A stretch of 64,000 nt of DNA from Priestia endophytica DSM 13796 (GTDB lineage Bacteria > Bacillota > Bacilli > Bacillales > Bacillaceae_H), in contig NZ_FOXX01000001.1 in NCBI RefSeq assembly GCF_900115845.1, positions 496,001 through 560,000 of the forward strand. The letters are read 5' to 3'. Made by a program: the position numbers and the translations under genes. The notes below the pieces were generated by a model. It had not been told where the DNA came from, did not search any database, and worked only from the letters and a program-made list of their open reading frames with translations. Shown piece by piece: positions 18,005-29,813 of the stretch (position 1 is its first letter; the number at the start of each line of letters is the position of its first letter).

Positions 18005-19819
18005 TTATAATGATCGCTTTTTTAAAGTTTTTGTCATCTCTAAAATTTCTTTCGCAATCATTGCTGCTTTTCTGTAATCTTTACTGCGTTCTGCTTCTAT
18101 CTGCTCCTGCTTTTTCATTTGAATCTCATCATGAGCAGATTTCTTAGACAAAATCTCAAAAAGATAATCGTTAAAAACTTGTTCTGTTAATTCTTCTTGA
18201 AGTGGAATCATTGCAAGCTCAGAAACTAAGCGAGTTAGTTCTTTATCTGATATATACTGAACAAAGACGCTCAAATCAGCTTCATGGCCTTCTTCGTAAA
18301 AAGCGTACAAATGGTTTGCTAATGCTTGGTGAAGGTCAACGTTAAACTTGCCTTGCACCGCATTTTGTACACGTAGAGATACAGTAGCATCTCGAAGCAT
18401 ATAGGCCAGCAAAAAGCGCTCTGCTTTCTGATAAGATGGTAATAACTGTGTTTGCGTATAAAGCTTTCTAGCTATATTATTTCTATTTCCTTGTGCATTA
18501 TCCTTTTTTTGCTTTTGAACTTTGTTTATTTGAAGTTCCTGCTCTTTTAAAGCAGAGAGTGAAATAGAAAACTCATCACTTAACTGTCGTAAATAATGCT
18601 CCTTTTCTACTGCTTTTGTTAAAGTATTTACTTCTTTAAGAGCGGAATCAATATAATGCATTCGTTCTGCTTCGTTTTGAAGATCTTTTCCTCTCTTCAA
18701 ATATCGTAGCTTAAAGGATGTGTATGTTAAACTATTCTCAATTACGCTCTGCCTAAATTTCAAAGCTCCAAACTCTTGGATATACTGATCTGGATCATAT
18801 CCATCTGGAAGGGGGGCAACTTGCACATGACACCCTGCTTCCTGTAAAATTGAGGCAGCTTTAACAGTTGCTTCTATCCCTGCTCCATCTCCATCGTAAC
18901 AGATAATAACCGATTCTACATTACGGCGAATGATTTTCGCTTGTTCTACAGTTAAAGACGTTCCCATTGTGGCTACAGAATTTTCACATTCCGCTCCAAC
19001 TGCAGCAATAACATCTGCATACCCTTCAAAAAGCAATACTTGTTCTTGCTTTCGAATTGCTTTTTTAGCAGCATGAAAGTTGTAAATTGTTTTGCTTTTT
19101 AAAAAGATAGGAGTTTCTGGACTGTTTAAATATTTAGGCTGTTCTTCCCCAAGTATTCTTCCGGAAAAAGCGATTGTTCTTCCTTGCAAGTCGTGGATTG
19201 GAAACATAATCCGATTACGAAAGCGATCAAAATATTCATTTCCATCGTCTTTCTTAATGAGAAGACCGCATTTCTCCATCTCCTCCAGATTAAAACCACG
19301 CTTTGTTAGAAATTTAACAGCAAAATCCCAAGAATTAATGGTATAGCCTATCTCAAAACGTTTAATGAACTCATCTGTAAAACCACGTTGAAGTAAATAA
19401 TCGTAAGCTTCCTGACCTTCTTTTGTGTTCACGAGTAAATGATGGTAGAATTTCTTTAGAAGCTCATGAGCTTCTATCATTCTGTTTGACGGTTGCTGTT
19501 CTTTTGTCTCGGAATTGTTAGTTTGTTCAACTTGAATTCCAACTTTACCAGCTAGCTTAGTTACAGCTTCTGTAAAAGAAAGCCCATCAATATCCATCAA
19601 AAAAGAAAAGGCGTTCCCACCAGCTCCACAGCCAAAGCAGTGATAAATCTGTTTGTCAGGGGAAACTGAAAAAGATGGTGTATTTTCACCATGAAAAGGA
19701 CATAAACCAAAATAGTTTCTTCCTTGCTTTTTAAGCTGAACATGGTCGCCCACAACATCTACAATGTCAATGGAACGTCGAATCTGTTCTATTACTTCTT
19801 CAGGAATTTTTCCTCCCAT
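18005..19819 (-). CDS. dnaG: DNA primase DnaG
   Basis: Makes RNA primers at the replication fork and binds the DnaB-type helicase through its C-terminus. About 604 residues: CHC2 zinc ribbon with C40, H43, C61, C64; the TOPRIM core with LLFEGYADVIA (Glu) and IICYDGDGAG (Asp pair); and a helical C-terminal domain. ATG at 19819 is preferred: it follows AAGGTGGAG by 9 bases and gives the family N-terminus MGGKIPEE. GTG at 19834 is part of that ribosome site. Confidence 0.97.
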   Translation of the reverse strand: MGGKIPEEVIEQIRRSIDIVDVVGDHVQLKKQGRNYFGLCPFHGENTPSFSVSPDKQIYHCFGCGAGGNAFSFLMDIDGLSFTEAVTKLAGKVGIQVEQTNNSETKEQQPSNRMIEAHELLKKFYHHLLVNTKEGQEAYDYLLQRGFTDEFIKRFEIGYTINSWDFAVKFLTKRGFNLEEMEKCGLLIKKDDGNEYFDRFRNRIMFPIHDLQGRTIAFSGRILGEEQPKYLNSPETPIFLKSKTIYNFHAAKKAIRKQEQVLLFEGYADVIAAVGAECENSVATMGTSLTVEQAKIIRRNVESVIICYDGDGAGIEATVKAASILQEAGCHVQVAPLPDGYDPDQYIQEFGALKFRQSVIENSLTYTSFKLRYLKRGKDLQNEAERMHYIDSALKEVNTLTKAVEKEHYLRQLSDEFSISLSALKEQELQINKVQKQKKDNAQGNRNNIARKLYTQTQLLPSYQKAERFLLAYMLRDATVSLRVQNAVQGKFNVDLHQALANHLYAFYEEGHEADLSVFVQYISDKELTRLVSELAMIPLQEELTEQVFNDYLFEILSKKSAHDEIQMKKQEQIEAERSKDYRKAAMIAKEILEMTKTLKKRSL

Positions 19820-19859
19820 TTCGAACAGCTCCACCTTAATTCATATTCTTCATAAATCT

Positions 19860-20333
19860 TTAAATTCCTTTAAGGTTCGACAATAATTTTACGAAGGATT
19901 CCTTGAAATTTTGACGATCATTTTCACTAAAGGAAGATGGACCCCCTTTTGGGTAACGTCCAGCGCGTCTTTCTTTAGCAGATGCGTAGCGAAAAAATAG
20001 AATTTGATCCATATCCTCTTTATTATAGTATTTCCCACGTGGAGATAGAACATAAACACCTTTCCCAATGAGCATACTTGCAAGCCCTGTATCTTGGGTA
20101 ACGACGATATCTCCTCTTTGGGCCATATTCAAAATATAGAGATCAACTTCTTCTGCTTCGCTGTCGACATACTTCCATTCATTTTGGCCTTCGTCTTTTC
20201 TCATATGTGCATAAGAAGCGACAAATAGGACGTCTTGGTCGTACATTTTGGCGATTTTCGCAATCTCCTTATTCACTGGACAAGCATCACCATCGACAAA
20301 AACTCTGGAATTTCTACGGCTATATTTCTCTAT
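19860..20333 (-). CDS. yqxD: YqxD family protein (DUF188/UPF0178), apparently with ATA start
   Basis: About 157 residues of the YqxD/YaiI family, a PIN/NYN-like fold with conserved Asp residues, here FVDGDACPV (D14, D16, C18) and later VVTQDTGLAS. No function assigned. The frame is open from TAG upstream, but between GGAGGG (20346-20341) and the conserved core there is no ATG, GTG or TTG. The codon at the right distance (7 bases) is ATA at 20333. The first conventional start, GTG at 20276, would cut off the conserved core. Either a rare AUA start or a base change. Upstream partner of dnaG-sigA. Confidence 0.75.
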   Translation of the reverse strand: MEKYSRRNSRVFVDGDACPVNKEIAKIAKMYDQDVLFVASYAHMRKDEGQNEWKYVDSEAEEVDLYILNMAQRGDIVVTQDTGLASMLIGKGVYVLSPRGKYYNKEDMDQILFFRYASAKERRAGRYPKGGPSSFSENDRQNFKESFVKLLSNLKGI

Positions 20334-20623
20334 TCTACATCCCTCCAGAGAATCCTTCTAAAAATCTTTTTTCTCTTTCCGTCTATTTATATACAGAATA
20401 CGTGGTGAATTCTCCCACTTGAGAATGAAAAAATCCCATGTTAGGAAGTTTCGCTTCATACCACTAGTTTATTCGTTATAGACGGAGTCTAAACCTAAAA
20501 CCAATCTTTTTATCACAATTTTTTATTATAATACAAATTATTAATATTTTCTACAGGAAATTACAAAGTTGTCCATCTGTTGAAGACATGAAGAGAATAG
20601 ACAATCACAAAATAAATGTCTTC

Positions 20624-21433
20624 TTAGTGCTTATATAATTTGTTTAAAATAACTCCCGCTGTTTCTTCTACAGCTTTATTTGATACATCAATAACTTGGC
20701 AGCCGATTTTCCCTGCGACTTTTTCAAAGAAATCAAGCTCTTCTTTAATTCGTTCGATATTTGCATAAATAGCTCCATCATTTAAGCCTAAAGATTTTAG
20801 ACGCTCTCTTCGAATATTATTAAGCTTTTCTGGGCTGATCATTAAACCGATACATTTTTTAGATGAAACTTGGAAAAGCTCTTGAGGAGGCTCAACTTCA
20901 GGAACAATAGGCACATTAGCTACTTTCAAACGTTTATGGGCAAGAAATTGAGAAAGCGGCGTTTTGGACGTTCTTGAAACACCAACTAAAATAATATCAG
21001 CTTTTAAAATACCGCGCGGATCTCGTCCATCGTCATATTTAACCGCAAACTCAATCGCTTCTACTTTTTTGAAATAGTCATCATCAAGCTTGCGAACAAG
21101 CCCTGGCTCATAACGTGGCTGAAGTTTGTAAGATGTCTGGATTTTATCAATTAAAGGGCCAACAATATCAAATACAGGTACTCCATTTTCTTCTGCTTCT
21201 TTCAAAAGAAAAGCCCTCATTTTTGGTTTTACAAGCGTGAAACAAATAATGCCATCATTTAACTTAGCAAGTGCTACTACTTCGGATAATGTTGCGTAAT
21301 CTTCTACATAAGGAATTCTTTTGATGATCGCTTCTGATTGATGAAATTGACTTGTTGCTGCTTTCACAACTAAATCGGCTGTTTCTCCTACTGAGTCTGA
21401 TAGCACATATATAAATGGATTATTCATCAACAT
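20624..21433 (-). CDS. yqfL: Pyruvate phosphate dikinase regulatory protein YqfL (PpsR/PDRP)
   Basis: Bifunctional ADP-dependent kinase / Pi-dependent phosphorylase of the DUF299 family that switches pyruvate, phosphate dikinase or PEP synthase on and off. 269 residues with N-terminal [15 protein letters not shown] and the nucleotide-binding loop [16 protein letters not shown] (near residues 152-167; many family members have RTGKT, here a Ser). Start ATG at 21433, 6 bases after AAGGGG. Follows ccpN with a 29-base gap, the ccpN-yqfL operon of B. subtilis, where YqfL modulates gluconeogenic control. Confidence 0.92.
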   Translation of the reverse strand: MLMNNPFIYVLSDSVGETADLVVKAATSQFHQSEAIIKRIPYVEDYATLSEVVALAKLNDGIICFTLVKPKMRAFLLKEAEENGVPVFDIVGPLIDKIQTSYKLQPRYEPGLVRKLDDDYFKKVEAIEFAVKYDDGRDPRGILKADIILVGVSRTSKTPLSQFLAHKRLKVANVPIVPEVEPPQELFQVSSKKCIGLMISPEKLNNIRRERLKSLGLNDGAIYANIERIKEELDFFEKVAGKIGCQVIDVSNKAVEETAGVILNKLYKH

Positions 21434-21462
21434 TTACATCCCCTTTTTCACTCATGAAATTT

Positions 21463-22101
21463 TTATTGATCATCTTCTGCTAAAGCAACAAGAAGTTTTG
21501 TGATATTTGTTTTCGTTATTCTGCCGACAACTTCATATCCATCAGGATGATCTTTCACAACAGGGACGGCGTCAATTTGTTTATCAATTAAACCTTTTGC
21601 AACTTCAACAAGTAAATCATCTCTAAGACAATAGGTGATATTAGGCATTCTTGTCATAATAATATTAACAGGAATCGAATTCAATTCCTGTTTCCCCATG
21701 CTTGCTCTTAATAAATCTTTTCGAGATAAAACTCCTACAAGATAAGACCTTTTATCTACTACAAATAACGTTCCCACATCTTCAAGAAACATTGTACAGA
21801 TCGCATCGTAGACTGAAACAGATTCATTTACAACAACAGGAATCGACTGATATTCTTCTACTTTTATTTTACGAATTTTATCAGCTAGAAGCTGTGACCC
21901 GGTTTTTCCCGTATAAAAATAGCCTACTCGAGGTCTTGCTTCTAAGTATCCTGCCATCGTAAGAATTGCTAAATCTGGTCTTAACGTTGCTCTCGTTAAA
22001 TTAAGACGTTCAGCAATCTGTTCTCCTGTAATGGGGCCGTTATCTTTTACAATTTGTAAAATATGCTCTTGTCTGTGATTGAGTTCGATCTTAATCACCA
22101 C
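21463..22101 (-). CDS. ccpN: Catabolite control protein CcpN (gluconeogenesis repressor)
   Basis: Represses gapB and pckA on glucose in B. subtilis. 212 residues: N-terminal winged HTH (about residues 5-65, RQEHILQIVKDNGPITGEQIAERL and LTRATLRPDLAIL) and two CBS domains (about 80-135 and 145-205) that sense adenylates. Start uncertain: GTG at 22101 and GTG at 22098 both fall within or against the AAGGTGGTG ribosome site; the family alignment favours 22098. First gene of ccpN-yqfL. Confidence 0.93.
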   Translation of the reverse strand: MVIKIELNHRQEHILQIVKDNGPITGEQIAERLNLTRATLRPDLAILTMAGYLEARPRVGYFYTGKTGSQLLADKIRKIKVEEYQSIPVVVNESVSVYDAICTMFLEDVGTLFVVDKRSYLVGVLSRKDLLRASMGKQELNSIPVNIIMTRMPNITYCLRDDLLVEVAKGLIDKQIDAVPVVKDHPDGYEVVGRITKTNITKLLVALAEDDQ

Positions 22102-22211
22102 CTTAATTCAAAAAACAATATATGCCATACTCGACTATCATTATTATATACTAATTTAGCGGTTATGAAAGGGAAATGCTTAGGTAGTCTATAAATTCAT
22201 AAGAAGCGGCA

Positions 22212-22994
22212 TTATGATTTTTCATTTACATCATCAGAAAAAGTATCACGTAAAGAATCCATCTGTTTTAAGAAACGCTCAGATTTAAGCGTTAAACCAG
22301 ATAATTCAGCATAGTACGTATCAATAATAAAAGCGAGCCTTTTTTTCGTTTCTTCTTTCAATGAAATACTTCCCAACCTTTTTAAGTCCATATAATAAAA
22401 AAGACGGAGCAGCTTAACAAGCATAGGCGTTAATTTAATATGATACGGATCGTGTTCATAGCAACGATGGCAAAGCAGTCCTCCCTCTTTTGTAGAAAAT
22501 GCAAAAACGCCATCGCTTGCACCGCAAATAGCACACCTGTTTAGCTGTGGGGCAATCCCTAATACATCAAGCATTTTTAGTTTATAAATACAAAGAAGAA
22601 CGTCTTTGTCATACCCTTCATCAATATATGTTAAAGTTTGAAAAAGCAGTTCAAATAAGAATGGATTGCTTTTTCTAGATTCTGTGGCCCGGTCCGTTAA
22701 TTCAACAACGTAAGAAGCATACGCGGTTAAAAAGATATCTTCACGTATGCTTCGCATTGAGGCTATGATCTCTCCTTGACTAAGAGTTCCCATACCTGAC
22801 CCTGATCCAGTTTGTATTAAAAAACTACCATAAGTAAATGGATGTGTAAGGGCTGACAAGCGACTGCTTGGCTTTTTAGCTCCTCTTGCCATAACCCCGA
22901 TTTTCCCTAGTTCTCTTGTAAAAAGCGTTACAATTTTATTGCTTTCACCATAATGATTTGCACGAATGACAATACCTTCACATTTTTTTAACAA
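22212..22994 (-). CDS. recO: DNA repair protein RecO
   Basis: Recombination mediator that loads RecA with RecR. About 260 residues: N-terminal OB fold ([21 protein letters not shown]), helical middle, and a zinc-finger-like CAICG...CHRC cluster around residue 150-175. TTG at 22994 chosen because it has AGGTG 6-7 bases upstream and yields MLKKCEGIV, the usual N-terminus; GTG at 23003 is inside the Shine-Dalgarno. Downstream of era and yqzL on the same strand. Confidence 0.95.
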   Translation of the reverse strand: MLKKCEGIVIRANHYGESNKIVTLFTRELGKIGVMARGAKKPSSRLSALTHPFTYGSFLIQTGSGSGMGTLSQGEIIASMRSIREDIFLTAYASYVVELTDRATESRKSNPFLFELLFQTLTYIDEGYDKDVLLCIYKLKMLDVLGIAPQLNRCAICGASDGVFAFSTKEGGLLCHRCYEHDPYHIKLTPMLVKLLRLFYYMDLKRLGSISLKEETKKRLAFIIDTYYAELSGLTLKSERFLKQMDSLRDTFSDDVNEKS

Positions 22995-23027
22995 TACGCT
23001 CACCTATTCGTTTATAGCACAAACGCT

Positions 23028-23168
23028 CTACAACATTGTTATATTATCATCCTCGGACAGTTCCGTCTGTGATGTGGGTTCTTCCACCTTCTTTTCCATT
23101 TCCTTAAAAAGAAGATAAGCGTCGATATTACCTGTATTTTCGAATACTTTCCAGGTAAGATTTAACAT
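23028..23168 (-). CDS. yqzL: Small conserved protein YqzL
   Basis: 46 codons, starting MLNLTWKVFENTGNIDAYLL, with an acidic Ser/Thr-rich tail ending NITML. Strong AGGAGGGG 7 bases before ATG. It matches YqzL of B. subtilis in size, sequence start and place between era and recO. Function unknown. Confidence 0.85.
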   Translation of the reverse strand: MLNLTWKVFENTGNIDAYLLFKEMEKKVEEPTSQTELSEDDNITML

Positions 23169-23271
23169 GAAATACCCCTCCTAATCATCGGCTTACAATT
23201 TCAAGTTGCTTAAGATTAGAATAGCCATTTCAAGAGTAAATCATGTAACACAAAATTTAGTAAATCCCCAC

Positions 23272-24589
<1,318 letters not shown>

Positions 24590-24635
24590 TCAGTAGTAAG
24601 ATAAATACTATCAAAAACTATCTTCTCTCACAACT

Positions 24636-25001
24636 TTAAATTCCTAGATATGGCCAAAAAATAATTATGCCAATGACCATAGCTCCTATTGCATACACAA
24701 GCACAGCTCCTGCAGCAATATCCTTTGCCTTTTTAGCAAGATGATGATAATCTCTTGTAACCAAATCGACTGTTTTCTCTATGGCTGTATTCATCATTTC
24801 TAAACTGAACATTCCCATAATCAAAAGAATAATTACAATCCACTCTATTTGTGTAATCTGGAAGTAGAAACCACTGCCCAAAGCTAAGACTCCCGCAAAC
24901 GAGTGGATTTTAAGATGTAACTCACTTTGAAAAGAGGTCTTTATCCCTGAGAAAGCATAAGAGAAGCTTTTGAGAAACGAATGTTTATCGTGTAAGCCCA
25001 T
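24636..25001 (-). CDS. dgkA: Undecaprenol/diacylglycerol kinase DgkA
   Basis: 121-residue membrane kinase with three hydrophobic helices. The family hallmarks [14 protein letters not shown] and [11 protein letters not shown] are present. In Gram-positive bacteria this family mainly phosphorylates undecaprenol, feeding the lipid carrier for wall synthesis. The reading frame overlaps the 3' end of ybeY by 17 bases; no strong ribosome site is visible, so coupling to ybeY translation is likely. Confidence 0.92.
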   Translation of the reverse strand: MGLHDKHSFLKSFSYAFSGIKTSFQSELHLKIHSFAGVLALGSGFYFQITQIEWIVIILLIMGMFSLEMMNTAIEKTVDLVTRDYHHLAKKAKDIAAGAVLVYAIGAMVIGIIIFWPYLGI

Positions 25002-25452
25002 AGCGTTCTAAAATTTCTGTTTGTCTAGTGAACATCTCTTTCTCTTCTTCTTCTGTTTCATGATCATACCCTAATAAGTGTAAGAAACCATGCACAGCTA
25101 AAAACCCTAGCTCTCTCATAAAGGAATGACCATATTCTTCTGCTTGTTCCTCTGCTTTTGGAATCGAAATGATAATATCTCCTAAAGCTCGTGGTAAATC
25201 TTCACCAACAATTTCAAGCTCTCCTTCTCCCATTTCTTCCATAGCAAATGAGATTACATCTGTTGGCTTATCTTTCCCTCGATACTCTCTATTGATGTCT
25301 TGAATAGCGTCATTGTCTACAAATGTAAGTGATAGTTCTGCATTGCTTACTTCTTCCATTTGAGCTGCAAGCTTTAATAATCCGTGAATTTTTGTTTCTT
25401 GTTCTTCCGTTATGTTTCCTGTTTCGTCAATAAAATCAACTGCTAGAGTCAT
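24985..25452 (-). CDS. ybeY: Endoribonuclease YbeY (rRNA maturation factor)
   Basis: Metal-dependent RNase for 16S rRNA 3'-end maturation and 70S quality control. About 155 residues with the zinc motif [12 protein letters not shown] (H-x3-H-x5-H) near residue 120. Start at ATG 25452, six bases after AAGGAGA; ATG 25458 is too close. The 5' end overlaps the pgpH 3' end and the 3' end overlaps dgkA, a tightly packed operon. Confidence 0.96.
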   Translation of the reverse strand: MTLAVDFIDETGNITEEQETKIHGLLKLAAQMEEVSNAELSLTFVDNDAIQDINREYRGKDKPTDVISFAMEEMGEGELEIVGEDLPRALGDIIISIPKAEEQAEEYGHSFMRELGFLAVHGFLHLLGYDHETEEEEKEMFTRQTEILERYGLTR

Positions 25453-27565
25453 CTTCATTCTCCTTTTCTTTCTTCATATCCGGATACTCAATGCGCGAAT
25501 GGAAAATACCATTCAATGTTTCACAAAGTGCTTTCGATACAGTTCCAAGCTCCCGTAGTGTTAAATCACATTCGTTCAACTGTCCGTCTTGAAGTCGATC
25601 TTTAATAATATTTGAAACTAAGTTTTCAATTTTTTCAGGAGTTGGATTTGACATCGATCTTACAGCAGCTTCAACGCTGTCCGCAATGCCAATAATTGCT
25701 GATTCTTTTGTTTGTGCTTTTGGACCTGGATAACGGTATTCGCACTCAGGTATTTCTTTTTCGCTTTTTTCTACTGCTTTGTAGTAGAAAAATTTAAGTA
25801 ATGTTGTTCCGTGATGCTCCCGGGCAATATCTACAAATTCTCTTGGAAATTTGTGTTTCCGTAAAATGTCCGCTCCATCAACAGCATGGGCAATAATAAT
25901 ATTTTTACTAACCTCTGGAGGTAGTCGGTCATGTGGATTCTTGATGTTCATCTGATTTTCAATAAAATAGTGAGGACGCCTTGTTTTTCCAATATCATGA
26001 TAATAAGATCCTACCCTTGCTAACAGTCCGTTTGCTCCTATTGCTTCACAAGCAGCTTCAGCTAAGTTTGCTACCATTACGCTATGATGGTACGTTCCTG
26101 GTGTTTCAGTCAAGATTTTTCTTAACAATGGATGATTCGGATTTGAAAGTTCAATAAGCTTGATGCTTGATAAAATACCAAATCCTGCTTCAAAAAAAGG
26201 TAGAATTCCGATTGTTAAGACTGAAGATATAATACCAGAAGAAACGGCCATCAAGCTATAATAACCAATCTCCATATTATCAATCTGACCATTTTTCAGA
26301 AATACAATCGCAAAAATCGCCACGATGTTCATAAAAGCTATAAATAAACCTGCTTGTAAAATTTGTGATCTCCGCTGTTGGTGATTGATAAATAAAATAC
26401 CAGCTATAGAGCTAATAAGGAAATAAAGAGCCATTGGCATATTAAAAACGTTTGTAACTTCTTGATTAAAGATAATACTTCCACAAATAGCTACAACAAT
26501 GCTTGAAATAACAGCTACCTTTTCATTTAAAAGAAGCCTTAATAAAAGTCCTCCTGTTGCGACAGGAGCTAAATAGCCAAGATCAGATATCTCTTGTTCC
26601 TGAAATAAACTAACAAGTTTTATAATTGTAATCGTAATCATCATTACGATTACGTAAAGAACAAGAGGCTGATACGTCTTTTGATGAAATTCTTTTAAAT
26701 AATATACGATAGCACTAATCATGATAACAACAAGCAAGCCAAGCCCAACAAACGGTGGAATAAGATGCTTATTATCTAATAATCCAACAAGCTGTAGCTG
26801 ATGATAAATATCAGAGGTAATAAGCTGACCTTCTTCAACAAGAATTTGGCCTTGCTTAATACGAACAGGGTCGATTTTTTCCACTGCTTCTTGACGATTT
26901 TCTTTTGTTTTGTTCGGATCATAAACTACATTAGGAACAACAGCAAATTCAGCAATAGCTCTCATCGCTTCTTTCACATTATCATCAACATTTGCATACA
27001 TAAGCTGATTTGCTGTATCTTTGCGTTTATCGCTAATATCTTGAACAGTGACGCGATTTTTCATCGTCTGGTGGATAGCTGTAATAATGGTATCCTTAGC
27101 AGCTGAAAGCTGTTCTTTATCCGTTTTAACAAGCGTTTCAAATACATCTTCTGACAAGCCTCGAGAAGCTTCCTTTGGCATCGTCTCTTTGAGCTGACTT
27201 TTAACATCTACAATTTCTTCATCCGTAATTCCTTTGTTTTGTTTCTTGAAATCATCTACAGCGTTAAAAATGGCCTCTACAAGATCTATTCGATTTTGGG
27301 CATATTCCGTTTTTAACGTATATACATCTGCAACAGATTCCTTTGCTTCCTCACGCTTTTTTTCTGTACTCTCCTTGTCTTCTATGGTAATAGGGGAGTA
27401 CACAGTTTGTTTTGAGATGGTGAATTTTCGTAAATCAAGCTCTTCTGGCTTTACGTTGTTATACATTATGGAAAATAGAAATACTCCTAACAAGGCGTAC
27501 AGACCAATCTGGATGAATTTCAGTTTATTCAACTGTTCCATCATTTGTTTCCATAGCTTTAACAC
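25436..27565 (-). CDS. pgpH: Cyclic-di-AMP phosphodiesterase PgpH (7TMR-HD)
   Basis: 709-residue membrane hydrolase that cleaves c-di-AMP to pApA. Order: N-terminal helix (about 17-36), extracellular 7TMR-HDED domain (about 55-270), seven membrane helices, and a cytoplasmic HD domain with the HDIG motif in [16 protein letters not shown] and further metal His in IIAHAVDG and REHHGTT. Length equals B. subtilis PgpH. GTG start with GGGGG 9 bases upstream. Second gene of the phoH-ybeY run, with a terminator between phoH and pgpH. Confidence 0.95.
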   Translation of the reverse strand: MLKLWKQMMEQLNKLKFIQIGLYALLGVFLFSIMYNNVKPEELDLRKFTISKQTVYSPITIEDKESTEKKREEAKESVADVYTLKTEYAQNRIDLVEAIFNAVDDFKKQNKGITDEEIVDVKSQLKETMPKEASRGLSEDVFETLVKTDKEQLSAAKDTIITAIHQTMKNRVTVQDISDKRKDTANQLMYANVDDNVKEAMRAIAEFAVVPNVVYDPNKTKENRQEAVEKIDPVRIKQGQILVEEGQLITSDIYHQLQLVGLLDNKHLIPPFVGLGLLVVIMISAIVYYLKEFHQKTYQPLVLYVIVMMITITIIKLVSLFQEQEISDLGYLAPVATGGLLLRLLLNEKVAVISSIVVAICGSIIFNQEVTNVFNMPMALYFLISSIAGILFINHQQRRSQILQAGLFIAFMNIVAIFAIVFLKNGQIDNMEIGYYSLMAVSSGIISSVLTIGILPFFEAGFGILSSIKLIELSNPNHPLLRKILTETPGTYHHSVMVANLAEAACEAIGANGLLARVGSYYHDIGKTRRPHYFIENQMNIKNPHDRLPPEVSKNIIIAHAVDGADILRKHKFPREFVDIAREHHGTTLLKFFYYKAVEKSEKEIPECEYRYPGPKAQTKESAIIGIADSVEAAVRSMSNPTPEKIENLVSNIIKDRLQDGQLNECDLTLRELGTVSKALCETLNGIFHSRIEYPDMKKEKENEDDSSS

Positions 27566-27620
27566 AACCTTGTTCCCCCTTTAAAGTAAAAACAAACGCT
27601 GTACTGTAACTTCATTATGT

Positions 27621-27652
27621 AAAAAAGACCCTATCCTTAGGGAAGGGTCTTA
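27621..27652 (-). terminator. Terminator of the phoH end
   Basis: AAGACCCT / AGGGTCTT stem, followed leftward by TTTTTT. It overlaps the phoH stop codon and separates phoH from pgpH. Confidence 0.75.
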
Positions 27653-28612
27653 GCTGTGCTTGTCATAGGCTTCAATAATTTTCCCAACAAGCGGATGACG
27701 GACAACATCAGACTGTTCTAAGTATATAAAAGAGATGCCTTTGATGGAAGCTAAAAATGTTTTAGCTGCTTCAAGACCTGATGACTTTACTCCTTTTGGC
27801 AAGTCAACTTGAGAGATATCTCCTGTAATAACCATTTTAGAACCAAATCCTAAGCGAGTTAGAAACATCTTCATCTGTGCTTGTGTTGTATTTTGAGCTT
27901 CATCTAAAATAACAAACGCATCGTCAAGTGTTCTGCCGCGCATGTAAGCAAGAGGAGCAATTTCAATAACCCCACGTTCAATTAATCGACCTGTATGCTC
28001 TGTTCCTAATACATCGTGAAGAGCGTCATACAGCGGTCGTAAATAAGGGTCAACTTTCTCCTTAAGATCGCCAGGCAAAAACCCTAAACTTTCTCCAGCT
28101 TCAACAGCGGGTCTCGTTAAAATAATGCGTTTTACATGTCCATTTTTCAAAGCATTAACAGCCATTACAACGGCTAAATATGTTTTCCCCGTTCCGGCTG
28201 GTCCAATGCCAAATACAAGATCATTTCGCTTCATTGCTGAAATGTAGTGTCTTTGTCCAAGCGTTTTAACTCTTATTGGTTTTCCCTTTACATTACGAGC
28301 AATCTCTTCTTCATAAAGATCGACAAAAAATTCAAGCGATCCTTTTTTACCCATTTCAATGGCATATACAACATCTCTTTCTGAGATTGTTATATTCTTT
28401 CTAATTACGGCTAACAGTTTTTTTAGTACTTCTTCTACTACTTGTACTGCTTCCGCATCGCCTGAAACGCTCACCGTTTCACCGCGCGTCACAATAGACA
28501 CATTCATTTCTTGTTCAATACGTCGTAAGTTTGCATCTTGAGTACCAAACAAAGCAACAGCTTCATTTGGATTATCAACCTGTAAATTCATCGTAACTAG
28601 CTGTTCTGCCAT
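27650..28612 (-). CDS. phoH: PhoH-like ATPase
   Basis: 320 residues. The N-terminal 110 residues form a small KH-like part (VVEEVLKKLLAVIRK); the rest is a P-loop ATPase with GPAGTGKTYLA, Walker B FVILDEAQN and sensor GDISQVDLP. Possibly an RNA-acting ATPase linked to YbeY, but the activity is not proven in Bacillus. ATG start after AAGGAGAC. Directly follows yqfD (3-base gap) and is upstream of pgpH-ybeY. Confidence 0.93.
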   Translation of the reverse strand: MAEQLVTMNLQVDNPNEAVALFGTQDANLRRIEQEMNVSIVTRGETVSVSGDAEAVQVVEEVLKKLLAVIRKNITISERDVVYAIEMGKKGSLEFFVDLYEEEIARNVKGKPIRVKTLGQRHYISAMKRNDLVFGIGPAGTGKTYLAVVMAVNALKNGHVKRIILTRPAVEAGESLGFLPGDLKEKVDPYLRPLYDALHDVLGTEHTGRLIERGVIEIAPLAYMRGRTLDDAFVILDEAQNTTQAQMKMFLTRLGFGSKMVITGDISQVDLPKGVKSSGLEAAKTFLASIKGISFIYLEQSDVVRHPLVGKIIEAYDKHS

Positions 28613-28615
28613 TCT

Positions 28616-29803
28616 TTAGTCTCCTTGAATAATTGGTTGTGTGCCAACAATGTTTTCTATTACTTGGTAATAAACCACTAATTTTACTTTACCATTGTCC
28701 GTCGTTTGGTGCAAAACATTTTCATCCACGATCTTAGCCTCTCCATCAACCTTGCTCAGTAAATCTTCACGAGCAATTTGGAGGCCCCGTTTCACAGCTT
28801 CTTTCTTTGTATATTGACGTGTTACTTTTTCGTTTTCCCGAATTACCTGTTTTTCATACTTTAAAGGTGTTTTCCAATTAAAAAAGTAGACGGGTTTTAC
28901 AATTCTCTCCTTTTTCTTTGTTTTATAATCATCACCGAAAAAGCCCCAAAACGGTAGTTTGCCTCCAAACAAGCTCACTGAATGTTTTGTTTTGCTTTCT
29001 CCTGTCAATACTTCAAATTCTGTTTTGATTGGCACTTCTACGGTTGATTTATACCATACTTCACCAAGTATTTCCCCTTTGGCAGAGATGGCTTTGCTTT
29101 CTTTTTCATTTCCGATTATGCCTGAAACAAGAGTTTGTCCTTTTTCTACATGTTCATTCACTTCTACGATTGGTTGTCCTTTTTCAACAAACATATAGTT
29201 AATAATAGCTTTCTTTTTCGCAATAAGATTTTGAGGTGAAGATCCTTTTGATTCTTTTGGAGCCTTTTTTTCTACAACTTGAAAATGATACGAAGTTCCC
29301 CGTAGCTCAACTCCAATCCACGTAATATCTTCGATGCCGTCTGTGATCTTTTTTTGAAGGGTTTCAGGATCGTCAATTGTAAACTGACTTTTTCCTACTT
29401 TCACGCCAAGTTCGTCCAATTTCTTCATAATCTCATGCTCTGTTTTAGGGTTAGCCCCTTTTATCTCTATGCTCCACACCATGTTTGATAAAAAGAGGAT
29501 GACAAATAAGCAAAGGAGTGTACCACATACAAACCCAACGTTTTTTAACAAACGTTTTTGCCAAAAAGGAGCACCCTCACTTTTAGTAAAGTGAATTTTG
29601 CAAGGGTGCTTGCGGATGATTGTACGAATTTTTGATAAATCTTTCAATAAAAAAGTGGCTCTTACTTCTCCTTCATTTTTAAACTGTACGTTAAGAACTG
29701 AAATATCTTGTCTTGTACAGTCATTCAAAAATCGCTCAATACCTTCACCAGTTAATTTTAAATGAATTTTTCCTACCCAAAAATGCAGCCATTGATTTTT
29801 CAT
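28616..29803 (-). CDS. yqfD: Sporulation protein YqfD
   Basis: About 395 residues: a cytoplasmic N-terminal domain of ~85 residues, one strong membrane segment (FVCGTLLCLFVILFLSNMV, about 87-106), and an extracellular C-terminal domain with duplicated features. Mother-cell sporulation protein in B. subtilis (sigma-E regulon), required for normal spore maturation, mechanism unknown. Start ATG 29803 with AGGAGGT 6 bases before; the longer frame lacks a site. Follows yqfC with a 10-base gap. Confidence 0.9.
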   Translation of the reverse strand: MKNQWLHFWVGKIHLKLTGEGIERFLNDCTRQDISVLNVQFKNEGEVRATFLLKDLSKIRTIIRKHPCKIHFTKSEGAPFWQKRLLKNVGFVCGTLLCLFVILFLSNMVWSIEIKGANPKTEHEIMKKLDELGVKVGKSQFTIDDPETLQKKITDGIEDITWIGVELRGTSYHFQVVEKKAPKESKGSSPQNLIAKKKAIINYMFVEKGQPIVEVNEHVEKGQTLVSGIIGNEKESKAISAKGEILGEVWYKSTVEVPIKTEFEVLTGESKTKHSVSLFGGKLPFWGFFGDDYKTKKKERIVKPVYFFNWKTPLKYEKQVIRENEKVTRQYTKKEAVKRGLQIAREDLLSKVDGEAKIVDENVLHQTTDNGKVKLVVYYQVIENIVGTQPIIQGD

Positions 29804-29813
29804 GAAGAACCTC

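Noticed and set aside
24985-25001. dgkA/ybeY overlap as a frameshift
   Set aside because: Both frames are complete and of family length; a short overlap is normal in this packed operon.
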